41,369 nt of DNA from Virgibacillus_P tibetensis (GCF_036026595.1 NZ_JARZFX010000021.1:1-41369); one strand, 5' to 3'. Counted from the stretch's first letter, positions 31,099-39,981 are shown. The notes: a model not told the origin generated them from the letters alone. Made by a program: numbers and translations.

Positions 31099-32627
31099 AT
31101 GACAATTACAGTTAGAGATATCGTAACTAACCCGCATTTAAAATCAGTGGTTATTGCTGGCGTACAAGGATTAGATCGTCAAATAACCTGGGCTCATTCC
31201 TGTGATCTAAAAGATCCTTCCCGTTGGCTAACAAAAGATGTATTAATCTTGACTAATGGCCTTACCATACCTAAAAAAGAAAAAGAACAAATCACCTATC
31301 TATTAGGTATCATACAAACAGGAGCAAGTGGTTTAGCCGTTAGTAAGGGGTTATATGCACCTGAGTTATCGAAAGGATTAGTAGAAGTGGCCAACGAAAA
31401 TCTTTTTCCTGTTTTGCTAACAGATTATGAGGTGCCATGGATTGCATTGTCTAGAACGGTGGCTGTAGCTAACTCTATCGAGGAACATAATAAGATCACC
31501 CAAACATTACGTTTATACGATATAGTTCGGAAATCTATTTATGATATAACACCAGAAGATATGATTGATAGGATATGCAAGATTATTCAATGTGAAATTT
31601 ATGTAATGGATACCCGTACGAATAAATCAATTTTTAAAAAAGGTGATCAGTTAGTTGCTAAACATTTTAAACTTATTTCAGAAAGTAATCTAGCTTCTGT
31701 GAATTACAATAAAGAGGAGGGAGGGTTCGTTATTCTTCTTCCAATACCAACTACGCGTCCATTATCTATGCTTGCCGTTTCGAATACGATGGATTCTCCG
31801 GATGATTTGCTTCTAAAGCATGTTGCAACGATAGTAGGTTTAGTAATTGAGAGAGATGCAACGCTATAGAACGTCAGAGAAGAGTAGGATCTGATATTCT
31901 ATTACGAATGATAGAAGGTAAAATGAAAGATGATGTTGCTGCAATTATGCTAAACGAACATGGATTTGGTGAGGTTACTACTATTAATCTGGTTTCTATA
32001 GATATAGACAGTCAGGATATAGTATATGATTGGTTACATCTTAGGCTGTATGATGAAGGAATACCAAACATGATAACAGTACATGATAATGTTCTATTAA
32101 TTTTACTACCAACTAATTCAGATGGGATTACTATTTTAGATAAAGAGATACCATCCAACTTGCATATTGGGGTAAGTAATGCGTCTATTAGTCGTCTAAA
32201 TAGAATGCAGGAGGTTTTTGAAGAATCCATGTGGGCATTGCAATCAGCAGCGTCACAAAAGAAGAGGATTGATTATTATAGTGAGAATTCACCAATATCC
32301 CCCTTTATACCGAGAAATAGAGAGAATGCTCAAGCATTGGTTGAACAAGTTCTCGGTAAGTTACTAGCCTATGATACGATCAATAATAGTCAATTAGTAA
32401 AAACACTTTACATCTATTTAAGTGAAACTCGTTCTTGGAAGAGTACCGCAGAAAAAATCCATATTCATAAACAAACTTTAGTTTATAGAATTAATAGAAT
32501 ACAAAAGATTACAGAAAAACGTTTAGATGATATCAATGATATTTCCGAACTTTGGATAGCATTACAGACAGCAATGATGCTAACTATTATACCTAATTAC
32601 ACAAATGAACTTATAAAGAATAAATAG
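31099..32627 (+). pseudogene. PucR/CdaR-family transcriptional activator, split by a frameshift
   Basis: The first frame (31099-31869) holds the N-terminal PucR domain (TVRDIVTNPHLKSVVIAGVQ, then WLTKDVLILTNGL). The second (to 32627) holds the middle domain and the C-terminal helix-turn-helix (SETRSWKSTAEKIHIHKQTL, then VYRINRIQ). The first ends at ERDATL-stop. Adding one base there, just before TAGAACG at about 31868, reads L-I-ERQRRVGSDILLRMIEGK, the natural junction. The combined protein would be about 509 aa, normal for the family. Either the activator is dead or the sequence has a one-base error. The true second part begins upstream of the ATG at 31908. Confidence 0.85.
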
Positions 32628-32644
32628 TTCCTATTCGACTAGTG

Positions 32645-32691
32645 GAATTAAAGAATGCCAGGGGGGTATCACCTGGTAATCTTTTTAATTC
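32645..32691 (+). terminator. Terminator after the PucR-type gene
   Basis: GAATTAAAGA and CCAGG pair with CCTGG and TCTTTTTAATTC around GGGGTATCA. Confidence 0.75.
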
Positions 32692-32875
32692 TCCACTTAT
32701 AGATCTTCATCCTGTAAACGTCTGATAACCTCTTTCTGAAGGTAGTCTGCTGCGCTGTTATACGTTGCGTAGGCTCCTCTCTAAGTATGGATTTTCTACA
32801 TGGCAACGAAATTTTTACAGTGCAACCCCTTTGTTTAATTCTATCGGTACACATTAATTATATGCTTTTTCCAAT
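32692..32875. other. Spacer between convergent genes
   Basis: No gene is seen. A minus-strand frame here has no ribosome binding site and no recognisable product. Confidence 0.4.
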
Positions 32876-33475
32876 TTAGACAGATTCACTATTAGGCTCG
32901 TAAACTTTTGATTCTATCGATTCTAGCCAATAGTTAACTAGTTGTATTCCATCTATTAATTCTATATTAAGTTCTCTAGCATACTCTTTGGCTGATGATG
33001 TGAAATCACTTGTTGTTACAACATATCCACCTTTGGCACCTCTTTTAATCATGTTTGAATGAATGAGCGCTATTGGACTGAAATCCAAATCATTCTTGTA
33101 GGCCTTTACTTGGCCAAGATACAATCCATCTTCACGGTTGTGCTCAAAATCAACTCCGAAATCCCCGGTTTTTACTGTTATATAAGTTTTTCCACCAAAT
33201 CTTTTTTGCATGATCTCTGATACAAAGTGTTCAAATTCAAAAGGAGTTTCCTTTAGGAAGATATTTGTTGCTTTTTCAAATACAGTCTCGTTATCCTCAT
33301 TTCTTTTTCTAGGATAATTGAATCTATATGCTAAGCCCATTGCCATAGTCCTTTTAAGTTTTAAACTAGACTCAATCTTTTGTGCAATTAAAGAAGCCTC
33401 ATTATCATTTCGTTTCTTTATGTACCAGAGTAAGAAACCAATAACAAGGAACTGTAATGTTAATAGTACTTCCAT
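32876..33475 (-). CDS. Membrane-anchored Mrr-type restriction endonuclease-like protein
   Basis: This is a 199-aa protein. One N-terminal membrane span (MEVLLTLQFLVIGFLLWYI) is followed by a basic linker, then a PD-(D/E)XK domain of the Mrr_cat type: FEHFVSEIMQKRFGG, TGDFGVDFEHN (catalytic Asp), LYLGQVKAY (Q-x-K) and GAKGGYVVTTSDFTSSAKEY. The ATG at 33475 has GAGGTGAT 4-5 bases upstream. Proteins of this fold cut methylated or otherwise modified DNA, or act in DNA repair. The membrane anchor could place it where incoming DNA arrives (inference). It faces away from the plus-strand island that follows. Confidence 0.8.
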   Translation of the reverse strand: MEVLLTLQFLVIGFLLWYIKKRNDNEASLIAQKIESSLKLKRTMAMGLAYRFNYPRKRNEDNETVFEKATNIFLKETPFEFEHFVSEIMQKRFGGKTYITVKTGDFGVDFEHNREDGLYLGQVKAYKNDLDFSPIALIHSNMIKRGAKGGYVVTTSDFTSSAKEYARELNIELIDGIQLVNYWLESIESKVYEPNSESV

Positions 33476-33633
33476 TAATATCACCTCATCAACAATATAA
33501 ACATAATTATTACTATTTATTCAGAAATCAAATTATAAAATTGCATAGATTGGTACTTTTAATCATTCTGATTACTAAAGAATTCGAGTCTTTGTTATTT
33601 CAAGGTTAGCCTACTTATGTAATAAATCTGCAA

Positions 33634-33677
33634 AAAATAAAGGAGATTCTCGCTTTTTATCGAAATAGGTAGAGAAG
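33634..33677 (+). promoter_or_regulatory. Conserved upstream motif, copy 3 of 3
   Basis: AATAAAGGAGATTCTCGC, six bases, then ATCGAAATAGGTAG. It is more diverged than the copies at 16062 and 20603, but the block order and the distance to the next start are kept. Confidence 0.4.
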
Positions 33678-33703
33678 ATTACTAATAGAAAGAAGGTATA
33701 CAT

Positions 33704-34156
33704 ATGAAAGAAGTTATCTCAATACCAGCAAGTAGAACGCAAGATATTATAAAAGAATACTTAATACATGCTCATCCACATCCTAGATCTTATAAAGATG
33801 CACAATTTATGACTTTCCGAAAAGTAGGAGGGTACATGGATGCCTTGTATAGTGTGCAACATGAATTGATTATAAAGCCTAGGTCCAATGGTTTTGAGGA
33901 TCAGCTGGAATACTTAAGAGATGATTTTAAAAAACGTTTACTTGGATACATACGCGAACGTAAACACGGTTTTGGCTTTGGAGAAAAAGATGAATACAAG
34001 TTTTATTTTTTGAAAGTCGAACAATCTTTAGATCACCTGCCTAAACCTATAGAAGGAAATGGTCAATCACATACCTACTATACATATGAAGAAATAATCA
34101 GTGGGAAAAGTGAAATTATTAGAGAATCCGTTTTAAACAAGAGGCATAAAAAATAA
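33704..34156 (+). CDS. Unrecognised protein, first gene of the island
   Basis: This 150-aa protein belongs to no family I can name. It has a possible conserved patch YLIHAHPHPRSYKDAQFMTF and a second, FGFGEKDEYKFYFLKVEQSL, with alternating strands. The overall pattern suggests a small alpha/beta domain. The start ATG has GAAAGAAGG 7 bases upstream. It lies 27 bp before the WYL gene and is likely co-transcribed with it. It carries the conserved upstream motif. Confidence 0.6.
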   Translation: MKEVISIPASRTQDIIKEYLIHAHPHPRSYKDAQFMTFRKVGGYMDALYSVQHELIIKPRSNGFEDQLEYLRDDFKKRLLGYIRERKHGFGFGEKDEYKFYFLKVEQSLDHLPKPIEGNGQSHTYYTYEEIISGKSEIIRESVLNKRHKK

Positions 34157-34183
34157 TAGATTTTCAGTTAGAAGGTATTAAAA

Positions 34184-35182
34184 ATGACCCAGCCAACAAA
34201 AATTGAAAGAATCCTTGCACTCATGCAGGTACTAAATAAGTATACGGATGAGAACCATGAACTAAGCTTGATTGAGCTAACTGATCGACTAATTGAAGAG
34301 TTTGATGAGAATACAGAAATTACTAGCTCAGCAGTACGTAGGGATTTGAAAGAGCTGCAATCCTCGAAGTACTATGATTTAATTGCATATCAAGAAGACA
34401 AGGGTCTTCCTATGACTTTCAGTTATCAAAACAAAGTATTCGAAATTCATGAGCTTCGGTTATTAATGGATGCTATCCCCTCTGCTAGATTTATTACCAA
34501 AACGGAAAAAGGGAAGATTCTAGAAAAGATTAAAGAGTTAACCAGCAATGCTTTAGCAAGTAACTTGGAAAACCAAATCTACGTTAATGAACTATCTGGT
34601 AATGAAGAAAGTAATGTTAAATATATTATTTTCGATCTCCATAATGCCATACAGGATAATAAAGTTATCCAATTTAAGTATGGTCGATTTAATGTTAATA
34701 AACAGTTTATATTAAGTAATGAGGGGAAATACAGGGAGCTGCATCCCTATGCATTGTTCTGGAATAATGATTATTATTACTTAATAGGGAAGTATCCAAA
34801 TAAAAAAGATATACGACATTTTCGTATTGATCGAATGAGGGACGTTTTTGTTACAGACAGCTCATTCCTGAAGGATCAAGATTTTAATTTATCATCGTAT
34901 ACACAGCAATTATTTCATATGTATTCAGGGGTGCAGAAGGATCTTAAGGTTAGATTTGATAATCATCTTATTAACGTCATTATTGATCGTTTTGGTAAAG
35001 GTGTTTACATCGAACCAGACGGTAAAGACACATTTATCTTAAGAACAAAAGCAATCATCAGTGAGGGATTAGTTCGCTGGTTACTGACATGGGGAAGTGA
35101 TGCGAAAGTGCTCGATCCCCCGGAATTGGTTAAGAAAATGAAAGAAGAGTGTGCCAAAATGAATGAGATGTATGAAAGCTGA
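34184..35182 (+). CDS. WYL-domain transcriptional regulator
   Basis: This is a 332-aa protein. The N-terminal winged helix (residues about 5-65; RILALMQVLNKYTDENHELS, then SSAVRRDLKELQ) precedes a WYL domain (about 140-220; KVIQFKYG, ELHPYALFWNNDYYYLIGKY, IRHFRIDRMRDV). A C-terminal extension (WCX-like; VRFDNHLINVIIDRFGKGVY, then LVRWLLTWGSDAKVLDPPEL) follows. WYL regulators bind ligands or nucleic acids and often control defence or stress genes. The start ATG follows a weak GAAGG. A terminator follows, so it forms a two-gene unit with 33704. Confidence 0.9.
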   Translation: MTQPTKIERILALMQVLNKYTDENHELSLIELTDRLIEEFDENTEITSSAVRRDLKELQSSKYYDLIAYQEDKGLPMTFSYQNKVFEIHELRLLMDAIPSARFITKTEKGKILEKIKELTSNALASNLENQIYVNELSGNEESNVKYIIFDLHNAIQDNKVIQFKYGRFNVNKQFILSNEGKYRELHPYALFWNNDYYYLIGKYPNKKDIRHFRIDRMRDVFVTDSSFLKDQDFNLSSYTQQLFHMYSGVQKDLKVRFDNHLINVIIDRFGKGVYIEPDGKDTFILRTKAIISEGLVRWLLTWGSDAKVLDPPELVKKMKEECAKMNEMYES

Positions 35183-35222
35183 CAGCACCGTTACAAAAAT
35201 TGTAATAGTCGCTGTTTTTTTT
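35182..35222 (+). terminator. Terminator after the WYL gene
   Basis: ACAGC and TTACA pair with TGTAA and GCTGT, followed by T8. Confidence 0.75.
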
Positions 35223-35272
35223 GTTTTATACTACTTGTAGAGACAAAATAATTTAAAAAGGAGTAGGTGACT

Positions 35273-36574
35273 ATGGTATTTACATCCTCAAGTGAGGTCA
35301 CAACAGACTTAGCTATTACTGTTTACAATAAGAATTTTGCAGTGGTAAAGGAAAAACGGGATTTTAAGGGGTATAAGCAGCAGCAATACGTGCGGTTTAT
35401 GGATGTATCGGAAAAGATTGAAACCAATTCCATAATAGTAAAAGGATTGAACATTCAAGAACTGAATTACGATTATGATTTGTTGGATAAAAGTAAATTA
35501 CTAAAGAAATATATTGATCAGAAGGTATTTCTATATGACCAGGAAAAGAATACTAAAAAGGAATACCGCTTGTTGAGTGCAAGCGACGGGTTGGTATTCG
35601 AGAAATTAGAAACTAATGAAATTGTCATAGATCCAAAAGAAGAATTAATTTTACCGAAATTGCCGGAGGGTTTAATTACCAAGCCATCTCTCATTTGGAA
35701 AGTAAAGCCTGAGCAAGTCGATGAAGTTGGCGTAACGTACACTACAGGTGGATTAAAATGGGATGCAAATTATGTTATCAACTTGAATGAAAAAACATTT
35801 GATTTAGCGGGATGGGTATTGCTTACAAATAACTCAGGTACTTCTTTTGAAAATGCCCGTCTGAAGTTGATTGCTGGTGAAGTTAACAAAATTACCAATA
35901 TCCAACCGATATTCAGCAGACAGATATTAGAAGACAGAAATATCTATTCAGAGAACAATTTTATGGAAAAAAGCTTCAATGATTTTCATCTTTATAGCCT
36001 CCAAGGAAAAACCACACTAAAAAACCAACAAGAAAAGCAAATCAGTCTATTAGATGCAACAACGATTAACTATCAAAGATATTATGAATACACATTTGAA
36101 GAAGATCAGGCTCGTATTATTATTGAGTTCAACAATACAAAAGAAAATCAATTGGGTATGCCTTTACCCAAAGGAAAGGTGAAAGTATACAGTGAAGACG
36201 AAGATGAAGGAAGCATGGAGTTCATTGGAGAAGACACCATCAACCATACACCAAAAGAAGAAATTATAAAGCTTTACTTGGGAAAAGCCTTCGATATTGT
36301 GTGTAACAGCAAAAGAATGGATACATATAAAGAAGATAAATATGAATGCTATGCATATGAGTACGAATTTAAAAATCACAGCAGTGAAGCTGCTACTATC
36401 AAAGTAACACATCCAATAAATCATACACATTGGGAGATGGCTGAAACAACACATGAGTATCAAAAAATGAATGCTAACTGGATTAGTTTTGAAGTAGAAA
36501 TACCAGCAAATAAAGTGGAGTTAATTACATTTGCATATGTAATTGATCATAGTATTAATGTAAGCATTGATTAA
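35273..36574 (+). CDS. DUF4139-domain protein
   Basis: This 433-aa protein lacks a signal peptide and membrane spans. Its middle (LIWKVKPEQVDEVGVTYTTG followed by GLKWDANYVINL, and AGWVLLTNNSGTSFENARLK) matches the DUF4139 beta-rich domain of MuiA-type proteins. It also resembles long cytosolic Bacillus homologues that have DUF4139 alone. Function is unknown; the fold looks like an interaction scaffold. The ATG at 35273 is chosen, with AAAAGGAG 9 bases upstream. The next gene starts 21 bp downstream. Confidence 0.7.
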   Translation: MVFTSSSEVTTDLAITVYNKNFAVVKEKRDFKGYKQQQYVRFMDVSEKIETNSIIVKGLNIQELNYDYDLLDKSKLLKKYIDQKVFLYDQEKNTKKEYRLLSASDGLVFEKLETNEIVIDPKEELILPKLPEGLITKPSLIWKVKPEQVDEVGVTYTTGGLKWDANYVINLNEKTFDLAGWVLLTNNSGTSFENARLKLIAGEVNKITNIQPIFSRQILEDRNIYSENNFMEKSFNDFHLYSLQGKTTLKNQQEKQISLLDATTINYQRYYEYTFEEDQARIIIEFNNTKENQLGMPLPKGKVKVYSEDEDEGSMEFIGEDTINHTPKEEIIKLYLGKAFDIVCNSKRMDTYKEDKYECYAYEYEFKNHSSEAATIKVTHPINHTHWEMAETTHEYQKMNANWISFEVEIPANKVELITFAYVIDHSINVSID

Positions 36575-36595
36575 TTGCTATTAGGGGTGGAGTAA

Positions 36596-37138
36596 ATGGG
36601 CTGGTTTATAGCAGGGGTTATCTTTGCAATGTTCTATTATTATAATATGAACAAAAGTGATAAACAAAAAAATTATATTCCACCACCATATAATGGAAGG
36701 TGGGAAAACAAAGGCACTGACATGCATGAAAACTGGCATTATATCGAGCCGCAATTTGATTGTAGGTATGTCAATTTAATAGAAACAGAGAATGATCCAA
36801 TAATAAATCTCAGTAGACAGAGTAAAAAGGAAGCATCTGAAGTATTTGAATGTGAAGATCAACTAGATGCTGATGTTTCGGTTGATTTCTTAAAGCGTCT
36901 ATTTCCTGATTCTACTGTAAAGCATGATGCTGAAGAGGTTTATATTAATGTTTTTCTTGAAGAGGGCCTGATAAACATAACAACTAGTAATCTGCCGGAT
37001 GAGAGTGCTTTGGAAGTTATTAAGTGTATGGACGAAAAAGAGTGCCTGAAAGTAATTAAAGATGTAGAAAGACATTATCAAGGTTACACAACCGTATTTG
37101 TTAGTACAAGGAGGAATTTAAATTATGACAGTATATAA
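36596..37138 (+). CDS. Unrecognised protein with an N-terminal membrane segment
   Basis: This 180-aa protein has a short N-terminal hydrophobic segment (GWFIAGVIFAMFYYY), then a polar region with IPPPYNGRWENKG. A C-terminal soluble part follows, rich in acidic residues. The segment ADVSVDFLKRLFPDSTVKHD may be a small alpha/beta domain. No family recognised. GGGGTGGAG lies just upstream of the ATG. Its 3' end overlaps the DUF1643 gene by 14 bases, so the two are coupled. Confidence 0.6.
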   Translation: MGWFIAGVIFAMFYYYNMNKSDKQKNYIPPPYNGRWENKGTDMHENWHYIEPQFDCRYVNLIETENDPIINLSRQSKKEASEVFECEDQLDADVSVDFLKRLFPDSTVKHDAEEVYINVFLEEGLINITTSNLPDESALEVIKCMDEKECLKVIKDVERHYQGYTTVFVSTRRNLNYDSI

Positions 37139-37634
37139 GTGGAAAGAGAACGAGTTGGTGGATGCTGTATTTGATGAAGAAAAGAATAATAGATATTTAT
37201 TAACATGCACTTGGGATTCCAGCAAGCCAAGTGTAACATTCATTATGATTAACCCCTCAGTAGGTCGTGTAGAAGTGGCGGATGCAACTTTAAGAAAATG
37301 TGCTGATTTTTCTAAGCACTGGGGAAAAGGTTCTATGAAGGTAGTCAATTTATATTCCCAGGTAACTGCATACCCAAGTGAATTACGTACTCCTACAAAT
37401 GAAGAAAATAATGAGAATAATATCTATGTTAAAAAGGCTATCGCAGAAGCAGACTGTGCAATTTTTGCCTGGGGAGAATTGAAACGAGAGCATAGAGAAA
37501 GAGCAAATGAAGTTATATGTTTGGTTCCGGAAGAGAAACAGTTTTGTATAAAGAAGAATGTAAACGGACAATTCCCAAGACATCCTTTGTTTTTACGTGG
37601 AGACTTAGAACCAATTCGTTGGGTAGAAATGTAA
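37125..37634 (+). CDS. DUF1643-domain protein
   Basis: This 169-aa protein matches DUF1643: RYLLTCTWDSSKPSVTFIMI followed by NPSVG, DATLRKCADFSKHWG, VVNLYSQVTAYPSEL and FPRHPLFLRGDLEPIRW. The family is common on mobile and phage-related DNA and its function is unknown. The start ATG has AAGGAGGAA 9 bases upstream, inside the previous gene. The conserved NPS and HPLFL motifs are intact, so it is probably active. Confidence 0.85.
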   Translation: MTVYKWKENELVDAVFDEEKNNRYLLTCTWDSSKPSVTFIMINPSVGRVEVADATLRKCADFSKHWGKGSMKVVNLYSQVTAYPSELRTPTNEENNENNIYVKKAIAEADCAIFAWGELKREHRERANEVICLVPEEKQFCIKKNVNGQFPRHPLFLRGDLEPIRWVEM

Positions 37635-37672
37635 CAGGATTTTGCCATTAAATTTAAAGGAGCTACCTAACC

Positions 37673-38665
37673 ATGCCAACAAACAATGATAAACGTATAT
37701 CTTTAATAGATTTAGAAGAGAAACAGGATCAATGGATAATGAAGGATGAGGCTGAAGAAGATGAGGACTTCAGACAAGAATGGGTAAAAGAGGGTATTGA
37801 TATTCACCAAGCGCTAGTTCAAGAGAAATTGAGTGATCCAGATAAGGAAAGGTATTACCGCATTCTGGCAAGTTTATATTTGGAATTTGGTCGGTCAGAA
37901 AAAATGATAAATGCTAACAATCGTAATGCTTTTAGCTATTTGATGAAAGCAGCTCGAGTTTCTCCTGAGAAGGGAGATGCATTCTACCATCTTGCTTTTT
38001 TGGCAGAGAAAATGTCAACAGGAAATGAAAAATGGGAATCTGCAGCCTTTTATTCTAAAGAGGCAATTGAAAGAGGAGTAGATACGGAAAAGCAAATCAA
38101 AGTATGGTGTCTGCTGGGAAAAGCCTATTCTGAATTAGGTTTAACCAAAGATGCTGCTAATTGTTTTAATAATTCAAAGAAACTGGATGAAGAAGATGAT
38201 TTCATTCCTTTTCGAACTAAATATACGAAAGAGAAAGATGAAAAATCCACTTTTATCCGATTAAATTTATCTGGTGGTAAAATGAATAAGGGGACAATTC
38301 GAAATAGGATGATTGAAGAAAGTAATCTTGGTAAATACGTTTTGCTTGATAATGGGCGAAGGGGTTATACGCTTCATTGGAAAGAAAGTTCTATTGATTT
38401 AAATGTACGTTCTGCAGAGTTACTCAAGCTGTTCTTTGAGTACAAAACGGGGTTGAGCAGGGATGAGATTTTCCATAATACCACGGGTTTAGGAAGTAGA
38501 AGCCGTCAGCCAGGAGCAGTTAAAACGGAAATAGCACGACTTAGGTCTATTATAAAGGGTGGATTGGGAGTAAATGGTAAATGTCTGATTCAAACAGTAG
38601 GAGAAAGAGGGAACCAAAAATACATGTGGAATCCCCATATTGAACACCGTATGCTTGATTTATAG
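37673..38665 (+). CDS. TPR-like protein with a C-terminal winged-helix-like region
   Basis: This 330-aa protein has an acidic N-terminus, then helical repeats of TPR type (residues about 50-185; ALVQEKLSDPDKERYYRILA, YLMKAARVSPEKGDAFYHLA, WCLLGKAYSELGLTKDAANC). The C-terminal 130 residues (LNVRSAELLKLFFEYKTGLS, then VKTEIARLRSIIKGG and GNQKYMWNP) look like a winged-helix DNA-binding domain. A regulator or adaptor is likely. GGAGC lies about 11 bases before the ATG. Followed by a hairpin. Confidence 0.6.
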   Translation: MPTNNDKRISLIDLEEKQDQWIMKDEAEEDEDFRQEWVKEGIDIHQALVQEKLSDPDKERYYRILASLYLEFGRSEKMINANNRNAFSYLMKAARVSPEKGDAFYHLAFLAEKMSTGNEKWESAAFYSKEAIERGVDTEKQIKVWCLLGKAYSELGLTKDAANCFNNSKKLDEEDDFIPFRTKYTKEKDEKSTFIRLNLSGGKMNKGTIRNRMIEESNLGKYVLLDNGRRGYTLHWKESSIDLNVRSAELLKLFFEYKTGLSRDEIFHNTTGLGSRSRQPGAVKTEIARLRSIIKGGLGVNGKCLIQTVGERGNQKYMWNPHIEHRMLDL

Positions 38666-38672
38666 TATCTAT

Positions 38673-38694
38673 CGGTTACAGGGTTTTGTAACCG
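38673..38694 (+). terminator. Hairpin after the TPR-like gene
   Basis: CGGTTACA (38673-38680) pairs with TGTAACCG (38687-38694). No T-run follows. Confidence 0.5.
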
Positions 38695-38695
38695 T

Positions 38696-38731
38696 ACCTT
38701 GGTATATTTAATTCAACAAAGAAAACCAAGG
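38696..38731 (+). promoter_or_regulatory. Possible ribosome-binding-site-sequestering hairpin
   Basis: ACCTTGGT (38696-38703) can pair with ACCAAGG (38725-38731), which overlaps the AAGGAGG of the gene at 38743. Folding would hide the ribosome binding site. Confidence 0.35.
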
Positions 38732-38742
38732 AGGAAATTAAA

Positions 38743-39537
38743 ATGAAAACATCTGTTTATGTATCATTGGAAATGCAGGGCGGAACAAATAGGCTGGTGG
38801 AGGCTCTTGTATTACGAGGGTTTCCCGTTCAAGTAAAAAATGATTTTATCTCTTTAAGAAATGGTAGTAACCGAGATTATGAGGAGCTAAAAGGATTTCT
38901 TGATAAGCTGAATATTCCTGTTTTTTGGAATGAAAATCAATTTCAGTTACTTGTTAATCGTCTTCCGTTACAGAAAGTGAGGGAGATTGTACGATACAAG
39001 GGTCGTAATTACCAATTTCATGCACAGGGCTATCATTTTAAATGGAGAACTTTTGCAAATCGCCGTTATGGTATTCGTACCAATACGACAGAACTATGCC
39101 CATACACAGCAATTATGGTAAGAGCACTTAACGAAGCTGGAATTGTTACGTTATCAGGATGTAACGGCCATGGTCATCACAGCCCAAACTTTCAGTTGTC
39201 AGGAGTCTACTATGGTATATGGTTTTCACTTATTCAGAAAAGGTATTTGAACGATCTATCCTTAAATTATACTTGGAAAGTAAGGTTGGGTCAGGGATTT
39301 TCACCATCTAAAGTATATGCCTGTAAATCATCAAACCAACAGTGGGATATGATCAAGGTTTTAGCAGACTGCGAGAAAATGGCTCTTACCTTGACTTCCC
39401 ATGCATCAGATATACGCGAATTAAAACAAAACTGTTTTAAAAGAGGTATGAAAGAGACAGCTGAATCATTAAAATCAGATGGTCAATTCAATAAGCTATC
39501 TGGTTGGATGAAAAATAAAATAGATGCTGTGCAATAA
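38743..39537 (+). CDS. Unrecognised soluble protein with a CNGHGHH motif
   Basis: This 264-aa protein belongs to no family I know. The first 95 residues read like two similar alpha/beta lobes. The centre has TELCPYTAIMVRALNEAGIV followed by TLSGCNGHGHHSPNFQLSG; the Cys and three His residues could bind a metal and may be the active site. The C-terminal third is helical and basic. AAGGAGG lies 8 bases before the ATG. Last large gene of the island; two tiny genes follow at 24 bp. Confidence 0.55.
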   Translation: MKTSVYVSLEMQGGTNRLVEALVLRGFPVQVKNDFISLRNGSNRDYEELKGFLDKLNIPVFWNENQFQLLVNRLPLQKVREIVRYKGRNYQFHAQGYHFKWRTFANRRYGIRTNTTELCPYTAIMVRALNEAGIVTLSGCNGHGHHSPNFQLSGVYYGIWFSLIQKRYLNDLSLNYTWKVRLGQGFSPSKVYACKSSNQQWDMIKVLADCEKMALTLTSHASDIRELKQNCFKRGMKETAESLKSDGQFNKLSGWMKNKIDAVQ

Positions 39538-39561
39538 ATCAAAGGAAGGAGGTTGGTATAT

Positions 39562-39729
39562 ATGGAGGAACAATTAGTCATAAAAGTAGAAGACAACGAA
39601 TTGAGTTTGAAAAGAGTTAAGAAAGAAGCAACTGAAGCAGAAAGAAGAGGTGTAAAAGTGGGGTACAATCTAACAGGTATTAAAGATAATGCAATGAAGC
39701 GAGATATTATTATGTATTTGAATGAGTGA
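39562..39729 (+). CDS. Small charged protein
   Basis: This 55-aa frame starts at an ATG with GAAGGAGG upstream. The product is highly charged (MEEQLVIKVEDNELSLKRVK, then KEATEAERRGVKVGYNLTGI), mostly helical. Its last 20 codons are repeated, with changes, at 40044-40106. The TGA overlaps the GTG of the next frame. Not recognised; small size and coupling recall toxin-antitoxin or phage-type modules, without further support. Confidence 0.55.
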   Translation: MEEQLVIKVEDNELSLKRVKKEATEAERRGVKVGYNLTGIKDNAMKRDIIMYLNE

Positions 39730-39884
39730 CGACGGAGATTATAAGGCAAGTAGTAATAGAGGATTTAGTTCTCAAGTCCCTATTATTTATAGATGCATAT
39801 GTGAAACCTGAAGTGAAAGATACCTTTAGCGCGGAGTTAAGTGAAAAAATTTTGATGCAGTTGAAGAAAAAAGTAGATAGGTGA
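39726..39884 (+). CDS. Small helical protein coupled to the previous gene
   Basis: This 52-aa frame begins at a GTG that shares GTGA with the stop of the preceding gene, the classic arrangement for translational coupling. The product (MTTEIIRQVVIEDLVLKSLL, then FIDAYVKPEVKDTFSAELSE) is helical and ends KKKVDR. Part of its DNA is repeated after eutH at 25952-25991. No family recognised. Confidence 0.5.
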   Translation: MTTEIIRQVVIEDLVLKSLLFIDAYVKPEVKDTFSAELSEKILMQLKKKVDR

Positions 39885-39956
39885 GAGAAGTCTATATAGC
39901 TACTTACAGGAAAATCAAGCCGAAACTATGGGAGTACCAGAATAGACCTATCAATA

Positions 39957-39981
39957 GCGAACAGTGCCTGGCACTGTTCGC
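39957..39981 (+). terminator. Perfect 12-bp hairpin
   Basis: GCGAACAGTGCC and GGCACTGTTCGC flank a single T. No T-run follows. It probably ends the small two-gene unit or is a short repeat. Confidence 0.55.

Noticed and set aside
31908..32627. Separate second regulator
   Set aside because: It is the C-terminal half of the PucR-type gene; the junction is restored by one base.
32669..32854. Minus-strand frame of 61 aa
   Set aside because: It has no ribosome binding site, overlaps the terminator edge and lacks any recognisable feature.
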